This document shows positions 1 through 5,687 of a stretch of DNA of 6,911 nucleotides, piece after piece (positions within the stretch are counted from its first letter, which is position 1; each line of letters begins with the position of its first letter). This DNA is from Bacteroidales bacterium UBA1266. Lineage in GTDB: Bacteria; Bacteroidota; Bacteroidia; Bacteroidales; WCHB1-69. The stretch spans positions 30,207-37,117 of the forward strand of contig DBVK01000027.1 of NCBI GenBank assembly GCA_002308135.1, given 5' to 3'. The notes beneath the pieces are model-generated. The model had not been told where the DNA came from, made no database searches, and saw only the letters and a list, made by a program, of their open reading frames with translations. Made by a program: the position numbers and the translations under genes.

Positions 1-125
1 ATGCCGGTCTGGGCACCGCCGATATCCATGGAACGGTCCGCTTGAGTATAGGCGCGTTCAATACGGAAGCGGAAATCGACCACGCCATTAACGCCGTGCG
101 TGAGATTGCGGCCATAAAAAACTAG
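1..125 (+). CDS. Cysteine desulfurase-like class V aminotransferase, C-terminal fragment
   Basis: The reading frame is open from the left edge, with its first full codon at 3, and stops at TAG 123-125. It leaves 40 residues of a larger protein. The visible tail contains the stretch GTVRLSIGAFNTEAEID, followed by a short amphipathic helix. This resembles the end of NifS/IscS-type cysteine desulfurases, where an 'R-x-S-x-G-x-(F/Y)-x-T-E-x-E-I-D' strand and helix close the small domain. Such enzymes use pyridoxal phosphate to take sulfur from cysteine for Fe-S clusters and other thio-cofactors. The PLP lysine and the catalytic cysteine loop lie outside the window, so the exact subfamily cannot be decided. 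Another class V aminotransferase remains possible. A strong terminator begins 26 nt after the stop, so this gene probably ends its own transcript. Confidence 0.7.
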   Translation, partial: AGLGTADIHGTVRLSIGAFNTEAEIDHAINAVREIAAIKN

Positions 126-151
126 TTTTTTTTTGAACAATTTGAGCAGAC

Positions 152-184
152 AGTGGGTGTGCGATGCGCATGCCCACTTTTTTT
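152..184 (+). terminator. Intrinsic terminator after the aminotransferase gene
   Basis: Bases 152-163 pair with 167-178 to give a 12-bp stem. Ten pairs are Watson-Crick and two are G-U wobbles (158 with 172, 159 with 171). The triloop is ATG at 164-166. A run of seven T (178-184) follows at once. This is a textbook rho-independent terminator placed 26 nt after the stop of the upstream gene. The next start codon at 191 lies 6 nt beyond the T-run. The element could therefore also set how much read-through reaches the downstream operon. The ATG in the loop and the one at 170 in the stem are part of this structure and are poor candidates for translation starts. Confidence 0.85.
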
Positions 185-190
185 AAGAGT

Positions 191-772
191 ATGTTAGTCG
201 TAGATAATACCGTTTTATCGGAAGAGCTGTTTACCGAGTGTTTCTGCTGTGATCTTTCCCAATGCAAGGGCATGTGCTGTATCGAAGGGGATGCCGGAGC
301 GCCCTTGGAGGAGGAGGAGGTCGGAATGCTGGAGGATAATCTTCCGAAAATCAAGCCTTACATGACACCGGAAGGCCGTGCTGTGGTGGAGGCGAACGAT
401 GTGTTTGACTACGATATGGAGGGCAGCCTGGTCACGCCGCTGGTCAATGACCGTGCCTGCGCTTTCCTCTATTACGATGGGCAAGGGGCGTTTTGTGCGA
501 TAGAAAAAGCCTTTTTGGAAGGGAAAATCCGTTTCCGCAAGCCGGTTTCCTGCCATTTGTACCCCATCCGTGTTACGCGGCAGCATTGTTATGAGGTGCT
601 GGAATACCACCGCTGGGATATTTGCGAAAGCGCCCGGGTCTGCGGTAAGGCGAAGCGGCTGACGGTGTTTCAAGGCCAGGAGGAGGCCTTGGTGCGCAAA
701 TACGGCCGGCCTTGGTTTAACAAGGTGTGCAAGACCTTGGAACTTCGGAAAAAAGAAGCGAGAATCTTCTGA
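191..772 (+). CDS. DUF3109 family cysteine-rich protein
   Basis: The 193-residue product matches, from memory of the family, the DUF3109 proteins common in Bacteroidota; their biochemical role is unknown. Landmarks are C20-x4-C25-x3-C29-C30 near the N-terminus, followed directly by IEGDAGAPLEEEEVGML (31-47). Further on come C90, C102, then C121-H-L-Y-P-I-R (121-126) and YHRWDIC (139-145). The spaced cysteines recall the YkgJ-type zinc- or iron-chelating domain, so metal or Fe-S binding is a reasonable inference but not shown. There is no signal peptide or membrane segment, so it is probably cytoplasmic. I chose ATG 191 because the remembered N-terminus of Bacteroides homologues aligns without gaps from that residue. 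The in-frame ATGs at 164 and 170 lie inside the terminator hairpin. It is the first gene of a four-gene plus-strand cluster, and its upstream neighbour is a possible cysteine desulfurase. Confidence 0.88.
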   Translation: MLVVDNTVLSEELFTECFCCDLSQCKGMCCIEGDAGAPLEEEEVGMLEDNLPKIKPYMTPEGRAVVEANDVFDYDMEGSLVTPLVNDRACAFLYYDGQGAFCAIEKAFLEGKIRFRKPVSCHLYPIRVTRQHCYEVLEYHRWDICESARVCGKAKRLTVFQGQEEALVRKYGRPWFNKVCKTLELRKKEARIF

Positions 773-822
773 AAAAAGGAAACTTTTCCGGTTTTTGCCC
801 GTATATATAATTTGCCAGAACC

Positions 823-1413
823 ATGCCTTTTGTCCAAAAGCAGTTTTTTGATGTGCGTCCGAGCGGTATTCCGTTGGGTGTTGGACGTTTGCTTGTTTCC
901 GCCCCGTTTATGACGGACAGCTATTTTGACCGTACGGTTGTTCTGCTGGTGCAGCAGGACGAGCAGGGTCACATGGGGTTTATCCTGAACCGCCCCTTGC
1001 AGGTGCATTTGCACGACGTGTTCTCGTCCTCGTTCACATCCGGATTCTTATTGCATAACGGCGGCCCGGTCAGTTTGAACCAATTGTTTTTTCTGCATAC
1101 CTACGAGCAGCTTTCCGACTCTTCCCTTCATCTGGGCGGGGATTTGTACGTAGGCGGAAACAATGAGGAGATGCTGCCCATGCTGAAGGCTGGTTTGCTG
1201 GAGGAAAGCCGCATCCGCTTTTTTGTCGGTTATGCGGGCTGGAGCGCGGGGCAGCTGGAAGAGGAAATGGCGGAGAAATCCTGGGTTGTGGCCCCTATGC
1301 CGGAGCATGTTATGCATTTGCCCAGCCATCAGTTGTGGCGCCATGTGGTGAATAATTTGGGGGAAGCCTACCGGTCTTGGCTGGATATCCCGGATAGGGC
1401 TTCATACAATTAG
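823..1413 (+). CDS. yqgE: YqgE/AlgH family protein
   Basis: The 196-residue protein carries the whole set of YqgE/AlgH (DUF179) signatures. G21-RLLVSAPF opens the domain, followed by F35 and R37 in the 'F-x-R-x-V-x-L' strand. Then come GFILNRP (52-58), GGPV (80-83), L91-H92, GDLYVGG (106-112) and GYAGWSAGQLEEE (136-148), with W154 after it. Its length is usual for the family. The family is widespread and has known structures but no agreed molecular function. AlgH was first named in Pseudomonas for an effect on alginate production. No signal peptide or membrane helix is visible, so it should be cytoplasmic. It starts 50 nt after the DUF3109 stop and ends 11 nt before the flippase start, consistent with co-transcription. 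The region before its ATG is AT-rich and has no clear Shine-Dalgarno sequence. Confidence 0.93.
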   Translation: MPFVQKQFFDVRPSGIPLGVGRLLVSAPFMTDSYFDRTVVLLVQQDEQGHMGFILNRPLQVHLHDVFSSSFTSGFLLHNGGPVSLNQLFFLHTYEQLSDSSLHLGGDLYVGGNNEEMLPMLKAGLLEESRIRFFVGYAGWSAGQLEEEMAEKSWVVAPMPEHVMHLPSHQLWRHVVNNLGEAYRSWLDIPDRASYN

Positions 1414-1424
1414 TTTCGCGTGCA

Positions 1425-2936
1425 ATGGGCGTAATCATCCGACAAAGTATAAAAGGGACCATGGCAACCTATTTGGGCGTCCTCATAGGTTTTGTCACCA
1501 CTTTCTTCATTCTGACAAAATACCTTACGCAAACGGAAATCGGCCTGACGCGCATCATGGTGGATGCGGGGGTGTTGCTCGCCGGTCTGGCGCAGTTGGG
1601 CACCAATTCGTCCGCCATCCGGTTTTATCCCTATTTCAAAGACGAAAACGCCCGGGATCACGGTTTCTTCGGCTGGACGCTGATCATCCCTTTGTGTGGG
1701 TTCCTGATTTACAGCATATTGTTCTTCTGCTTCAAACCCTTGGTAATACAGCAGTATGAACCCAAATCCGCACTCTTTGTGCATTACATTTACCTCTTGC
1801 TCCCATTGGCGTTCTGCATGTTGTATCAATCTGTTTTCGAGGTTAATGCGAATGTGCTGATGCGGATAGCCTTTCCCAAGTTCGTACGGGAGGTGGGGGT
1901 GCGGCTGATGACCTTGGCCGTATACTTGCTGTACGCTTTCCGGGTGTTGGATTTGGACAGGTTCATCTGGGCTTTCTGCAGTGTGTACGCCATTGCCATG
2001 CTCTGTGATCTGATTTACCTGTTGAGCTTGCGGAAAGTGTCTTTCCGTTTGGATTGGAAATTCATCACCCCGGCGCTGCGAAAGGATTTTCTGTTTTATA
2101 CCCTGTTTATGGTGATGACCGCTTTGGCGGGGAATATCATGCCAGTGTTGAACACCTTTTTTGTCGGCGCCAAACTCGGTTTGGAAATCACCGGTGTTTT
2201 CGCCATTGCCACCTATATTGCGGCAGTGATAGATGTGCCTTACCGTTCCTTGGGTTCCATTGTGCAGCCGGAAATCTCGCAATCCATCAAAGATAAAGAT
2301 ATTGCCAAGGCTAACCGCTTGTGCAAAAGTGTGTCACTGCATCAATTGCTGGCCTCTTCCTTTATCTTTTTTGTCATTTGGATCAACATAGATTTGCTAT
2401 TCCAGCTGATACCTAACGGTGAGCGGTATGCGGACGGCAAATGGGTGGTGCTGCTGCTCGGATGTTCCCGTTTGGTGTACGCAACCTTGAGTGTGGGTAC
2501 AACGGTGCTCAATTATTCCAAGTACTATTATTTCACCCTGCTATTCTCCTTTATACTGACCGTAACGGCCATTTGCATGAATGTCGGCCTGATTCCGCCA
2601 TGGGGTATGATTGGAGCGGCTGCGGCCTCTTTGGGATCCTATATCCTCTATTTCACCTTGTTGTTGTGGGTGGTCCGGAAATGTGTGCATGTGTCGCCGT
2701 TTTCGGGCAGACAGTGGAAAGTGCTGGCGACGATAGCCTTGTTATACCTTGTGAATTTGCTTTGGACACAGCTGCTGCCTTTGCATGCCGCGCCCTTGGG
2801 GCTGAAGTTTGCGGAAGCGCTGATCCGAACGTGCTGCCTGTGTGCGGGCGGAATAGTCCTGGTGTATGTTTCGCGTCTGTCATCAGAAGTAAACGGATTG
2901 ATAGACAAATATATTCTTCGTAAACAAAGGCCGTAA
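1425..2936 (+). CDS. Polysaccharide flippase, MOP superfamily (Wzx/PST-like)
   Basis: This 503-residue protein is very hydrophobic, with roughly 12 to 14 predicted membrane segments. Clear examples lie near residues 12-31, 81-104, 118-136, 180-200, 222-245, 255-275, 302-322, 369-390 and 395-416. The N-terminus (MGVIIRQSIKGTMATYLG), the EIGLTRIMVDAG segment (38-49) and the QLGTNSSAIRFYPYF segment (57-71) are typical of Bacteroidota 'lipopolysaccharide/polysaccharide biosynthesis' membrane proteins. These belong to the multidrug/oligosaccharidyl-lipid/polysaccharide family. Such proteins move lipid-linked glycans across the inner membrane; the substrate here cannot be read from the sequence. 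I kept ATG 1425 rather than ATG 1461 (residue 13) because the basic pre-helix segment is family-like. No glycosyltransferase lies beside it, so it is probably not in a classical O-antigen or capsule cluster. Its stop is 4 nt before the aroA start. Confidence 0.88.
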   Translation: MGVIIRQSIKGTMATYLGVLIGFVTTFFILTKYLTQTEIGLTRIMVDAGVLLAGLAQLGTNSSAIRFYPYFKDENARDHGFFGWTLIIPLCGFLIYSILFFCFKPLVIQQYEPKSALFVHYIYLLLPLAFCMLYQSVFEVNANVLMRIAFPKFVREVGVRLMTLAVYLLYAFRVLDLDRFIWAFCSVYAIAMLCDLIYLLSLRKVSFRLDWKFITPALRKDFLFYTLFMVMTALAGNIMPVLNTFFVGAKLGLEITGVFAIATYIAAVIDVPYRSLGSIVQPEISQSIKDKDIAKANRLCKSVSLHQLLASSFIFFVIWINIDLLFQLIPNGERYADGKWVVLLLGCSRLVYATLSVGTTVLNYSKYYYFTLLFSFILTVTAICMNVGLIPPWGMIGAAAASLGSYILYFTLLLWVVRKCVHVSPFSGRQWKVLATIALLYLVNLLWTQLLPLHAAPLGLKFAEALIRTCCLCAGGIVLVYVSRLSSEVNGLIDKYILRKQRP

Positions 2937-2940
2937 TCCT

Positions 2941-4167
2941 ATGGGAACACCCACTGTTCGTGTGCAGGTGCCGACCTCCAAGAGTATCAGTAACCGCTTG
3001 CTGATGATGCAGCATACTTGCGGTTTGAAGGGGGCCTTGCTTCAATTGTCCGAAGCGGACGACACGCGTTTGCTTCAGTCTCTTCTCCAGCGCATTGATG
3101 CGGCTTCAGCGGACGGGCAAACGGAATTGCATGTGCATGATTGCGGGACGGCATTCCGTTTTTTGCTGCCATACCTGGCTTTGCGAAAAGGGCATTGGCG
3201 TATTGTCGGGGACGGGCGCATGCGTCAGCGGCCGATACGGCCCTTAGTGGAGGCGCTCCAAGGATGGGGCGCGCAGATTACCATGCCGGAAACGGGCTCT
3301 TTGCCGATAGATATCGTAGGAACGCCATCCCTGCATCCGTGCGACACGTTTGTGGATGTGTCGGAGAGCAGCCAGTTCCTGAGCGCCCTGCTGTTGGTGC
3401 TGCCCATGCTGAAAACGCCGGTGCGCCTGCGCTATGCCAAGGACGCGGCTTCCATGCCGTATGTGCGCATGACTGTTGGCCTGCTGCAGCAGTGCGGCCT
3501 GCGCTTGCGGCAAACGGAGGGGGAGATCAGTTACCAGCCCGTGGAACGTTTGAACGTGTCCAGGAATTGGATTGTCCCGGCCGATTGGTCTTCTGCGGCC
3601 TTTTGGTGGGCTTGGACGGCTGTGTGTCCTACTGCTTTGCGGGTGGAGATCCCCGGACTTTACGATTCCGATATCCAGGCGGATGCGGAGGTTCACCGCC
3701 GCATGGAGCCATGGGGGATACATAGTTTTTTCACGCCACAAGGCGCCGTTGTGGAGAAAAGAGGCGCCTTGTCCCTGCCATCCCGTATATACTGGGAGGG
3801 GCGCGATTGTTTGGATCTGGTTCCGCTGATGCTTGTATGCACGCTGCTCTTGCAGCGTCCGGCGGTGTTTGGCGGTGTGGGCAATCTCCAATTCAAAGAA
3901 AGCGACAGGGTGGAGGCTTTGCGAGCGAATTTGCGTGGCATCGCCTCCTTCCGCAAAATGTCGGACCGCCTGTATGTGCGTCCATTGGATGTGTCAGCGC
4001 GGGAATATGCGTTTAGCGCTTTTCGGGACCATCGCGTGGTAATGAGCCTGTCGCTGTTCTCCAGCATGGCAAAACCGCATTTTGACCATCCGGAGGTGGT
4101 GTCCAAGTCCTATCCCGGTTTTTGGGAGCAGCTTGCCCATGTCGTGGCTTGTGCCAAAAACGGCTGA
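2941..4167 (+). CDS. aroA: 3-phosphoshikimate 1-carboxyvinyltransferase (EPSP synthase)
   Basis: AroA joins phosphoenolpyruvate to shikimate-3-phosphate, the sixth step of the shikimate pathway, in the cytoplasm. The 408-residue product keeps the active-site residues known from E. coli AroA. K14-S15 and R19 (SKSISNR) match K22, S23 and R27. G69 in DCGTAFR matches G96, and R97 in QRPI matches R124. S143-S144-Q145 matches S169-S170-Q171. D292 matches the catalytic D313. K319-E320 and R323 (KESDR) match K340, E341 and R344. H364-R365 matches H385-R386, and K389 matches K411. The N-terminus is about 8 residues shorter than in E. coli. The frame upstream is open only back to TAG 2902-2904 and contains no ATG, GTG or TTG, so ATG 2941 is the only reasonable start. 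The 4-nt gap from the flippase suggests translational coupling. It is the last gene of the cluster, with a terminator starting 14 nt after its stop. Confidence 0.96.
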   Translation: MGTPTVRVQVPTSKSISNRLLMMQHTCGLKGALLQLSEADDTRLLQSLLQRIDAASADGQTELHVHDCGTAFRFLLPYLALRKGHWRIVGDGRMRQRPIRPLVEALQGWGAQITMPETGSLPIDIVGTPSLHPCDTFVDVSESSQFLSALLLVLPMLKTPVRLRYAKDAASMPYVRMTVGLLQQCGLRLRQTEGEISYQPVERLNVSRNWIVPADWSSAAFWWAWTAVCPTALRVEIPGLYDSDIQADAEVHRRMEPWGIHSFFTPQGAVVEKRGALSLPSRIYWEGRDCLDLVPLMLVCTLLLQRPAVFGGVGNLQFKESDRVEALRANLRGIASFRKMSDRLYVRPLDVSAREYAFSAFRDHRVVMSLSLFSSMAKPHFDHPEVVSKSYPGFWEQLAHVVACAKNG

Positions 4168-4180
4168 ATCCATGATGCAA

Positions 4181-4212
4181 AAAAAATCCCCAGAGGAATC
4201 TGGGGATTTTTT
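4181..4212. terminator. Bidirectional intrinsic terminator between converging genes
   Basis: A 14-bp perfect inverted repeat (4181-4194 with 4199-4212) encloses the loop GGAA, a GNRA-type tetraloop in the plus-strand RNA. The core is TCCCCAGA / TCTGGGGA, flanked by A6 on the left and T6 on the right. The hairpin is therefore followed by a U-run when read from either side. The stem begins 14 nt after the aroA stop (4167) and ends 13 nt before the stop of the facing minus-strand gene (4226). It can serve as terminator for both transcription units. Confidence 0.95.
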
Positions 4213-4225
4213 GTATGGTGTGGGT

Positions 4226-5575
4226 TTATTGTTTGGCCACTTTCTTGGTGATGACACCTTGTGCCGTAGTGATGCGGATCATATACACTCCCGCTTTGAA
4301 AGCGCTCATGTCCACATATTCCGTGCCGTTTTCCACCGGGGTGGATTTGCCCAGCAAATCAATGACTTCCACTTTCTCCACCTGAGTGCCGTTGGCTTTG
4401 ATGTAAAGGGTGTTGCGGACAGGGTTGGGGTATACGGAAATCTGCGCCTCCTCCACTTTTTTGACGGATACATTGGCCAGGTATTCCCATGTCAGAATAG
4501 GAGTCCCTTCGTTAATGGGATAGCCTGTGCTGGCGGTAAGGGAGAAGTCCTGTTTCCAGTTCTGCCTCGTAATGCTCTGATTGGTGAAATTGGAGTAGAA
4601 GGACAAAGCCGTCATGCCGTCTTTAGAGCTGCCCCATGTGTCGGTCTCACCTTCTTTGTTGTTATGGTTTTCGGCAATGGCGTTGCTTGTCATGCCACCG
4701 TTCACATTGCTGTTGTAGGCGCAGTTGGTCAGTTTGGCATCCACATCGTTCCATCCGCAGAACAGGCCCAGGTTATGGCAGTCCGCCACTTTACCGGCGA
4801 ATTGGATGATGCAATAGCAGTGCTCGACTTTCGTTTTGTAAGCGTTTCCGCCGACAAATCCGCCCCCGTAGTTGGCGCAGGTCATAAGACCTTTCGCATA
4901 GCAGTGGGCGATTTCCAAGGTGGAAATGGCGCTGGTGTCGTTCATGCCCACAAAAAGTCCGCCCCAGGAGCCTGTAACTGTAATGGTAATTCCTTTGGCG
5001 TAGGATTTGCGTATAGCGGAGTTGCGGATGATACCGGCCATGCCGCCCACATAAGAGCTTCCGTTCAGGGTGGCGTTTTTGACGGCGCAGTGGATCAGGC
5101 TGGTGTTTTTGGTGGCAGCGCAAAGCGAACCGACATAATTTTTAGCCGTTATCGTGACGTTTGTCAGGTAAATGCTGTCGATTTTCACAAAGCCCTGGGT
5201 GTTGTTTTGGCCTTCCGTATAACCGAAAAGTCCGGCGTAATCCATGTCCGCATTCGTGATTTTCAAATTTTTGATGACATGGTTGTTTCCGACAAAATGT
5301 CCCTTGAAGGGGGCCTCTATTGTCCCGATGGGGGTCCATTCCTTGTTGTTCAGGTCAATGTCGGCTTCCATGACAATCTCTTTCCCTTCGAAATTCCTTA
5401 CATTGGTGTTCGTGGCGCAGGCTTCGGCTATCCATGCCAAATGTGCGGGGGAAGTGATTTTGTATTTCAGCCCGTCAACTGTGGGCATGGTTTTCGTACT
5501 GCCGTCCCAAGGGGTTTGCGCATTGACAAAAGCGGTGAAACACAGTAAAATCAATAAGGTGTTTAGTTTTTTCAT
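4226..5575 (-). CDS. Secreted GLUG-repeat protein with T9SS type A sorting domain
   Basis: The 449-residue protein has three visible parts. Residues 1-20 form a Sec signal peptide: MKK, a hydrophobic core, and likely cleavage after A19. Residues about 40-280 form a repetitive domain. It opens with ADIDLNNKEWTPIG (71-84) and FKGHFVGNNHVIKNL (90-104), the usual lead-in to GLUG-type repeats. Glycine-rich turns follow near 114, 147, 175, 203, 236 and 268, suggesting a beta-solenoid. Residues about 378-449 (nucleotides 4229-4444) are a type A sorting domain, with V381-YPNPV, VIDLLGK and GVYMIRI. In Bacteroidota this signal sends proteins through the type IX system to the outside and is removed during export. 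The product is thus a surface or released protein, possibly an adhesin, but its ligand is unknown. It has its own promoter and shares a terminator with aroA. ATG 5575 is set by the signal peptide. Confidence 0.92.
   Translation of the reverse strand: MKKLNTLLILLCFTAFVNAQTPWDGSTKTMPTVDGLKYKITSPAHLAWIAEACATNTNVRNFEGKEIVMEADIDLNNKEWTPIGTIEAPFKGHFVGNNHVIKNLKITNADMDYAGLFGYTEGQNNTQGFVKIDSIYLTNVTITAKNYVGSLCAATKNTSLIHCAVKNATLNGSSYVGGMAGIIRNSAIRKSYAKGITITVTGSWGGLFVGMNDTSAISTLEIAHCYAKGLMTCANYGGGFVGGNAYKTKVEHCYCIIQFAGKVADCHNLGLFCGWNDVDAKLTNCAYNSNVNGGMTSNAIAENHNNKEGETDTWGSSKDGMTALSFYSNFTNQSITRQNWKQDFSLTASTGYPINEGTPILTWEYLANVSVKKVEEAQISVYPNPVRNTLYIKANGTQVEKVEVIDLLGKSTPVENGTEYVDMSAFKAGVYMIRITTAQGVITKKVAKQ
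4751..5137 (-). repeat. GLUG-like repeats inside the secreted protein
   Basis: Residues 147-275 of the T9SS protein contain five degenerate units. Each starts with an aromatic or Asn residue and a glycine turn: YVGS (147), YVGG (175), WGG (204, in SWGGLFVG), YGGG (236) and LGLF (269). The spacing is about 28 to 33 residues. Between turns a variable strand often carries a cysteine after a His or Asn, as in IHC (161-163), AHC (223-225), EHC (251-253) and TNC (283-285). The pattern fits a beta-helix with one coil per unit. The units are diverged at DNA level and are not exact tandem repeats. Confidence 0.7.
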
Positions 5576-5628
5576 GTGCTATTGTTTTTTTTGACAAAAA
5601 AAGTTTTATACGTAACATTTACAATATG

Positions 5629-5659
5629 CAAAAATACGAAAAAAAAATGTCGCTTCAAA
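5629..5659 (-). promoter_or_regulatory. Bacteroidota-type promoter for the T9SS protein gene
   Basis: Read on the minus strand, TTTG (5659-5656) is followed after exactly 19 nt by TATTTTTG (5636-5629). This fits the Bacteroidota primary sigma consensus of -33 TTTG and -7 TAnnTTTG, including the usual spacing. Transcription should start near 5622-5624, giving a leader of about 48 nt before ATG 5575. That leader carries a U7 tract (5602-5596), GUC, then an A8 tract (5592-5585) close to the start codon. An A-rich sequence there is favoured in this phylum, which makes little use of Shine-Dalgarno pairing. The promoter lies after the stop of the upstream outer membrane gene, so the T9SS gene can be expressed independently of it. 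Confidence 0.72.
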
Positions 5660-5687
5660 TAAAAACAGCCAAATTTTTTTTAAAAAA

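Noticed and set aside
164..190. ATG 164 or ATG 170 as the start of the DUF3109 gene.
   Set aside because: Both lie inside the terminator hairpin, and the nine added residues do not fit the family N-terminus, which aligns from ATG 191.
778..796. GGAAA-CT-TTTCC followed by GG and T5 as a terminator between the DUF3109 gene and yqgE.
   Set aside because: The loop is too small for the full stem, only about four stable pairs remain, and GG interrupts the path to the T-run. Operon continuity is more likely.
794..814. TTTG (794-797) and TATAATTTG (806-814) as a promoter before yqgE.
   Set aside because: The -7 match is off by one base in spacing, the TTTG-to-TA distance is too short, and a start there would leave almost no leader before ATG 823.
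1410..2282. A 290-codon minus-strand open frame opposite the flippase.
   Set aside because: It is in the same codon-aligned antisense phase and arises from the same codon bias. The product is rich in His and Gln with no recognisable domain, while the plus strand encodes a clear membrane protein.
4082..5548. A 488-codon plus-strand open frame covering the whole T9SS gene, longer than the gene it opposes.
   Set aside because: Its codons are exactly in register with the minus-strand codons, so it only needs the sense gene to lack TTA, CTA and TCA. It starts inside aroA, runs through the terminator and resembles no family. The minus strand has a signal peptide, repeats and a sorting domain.
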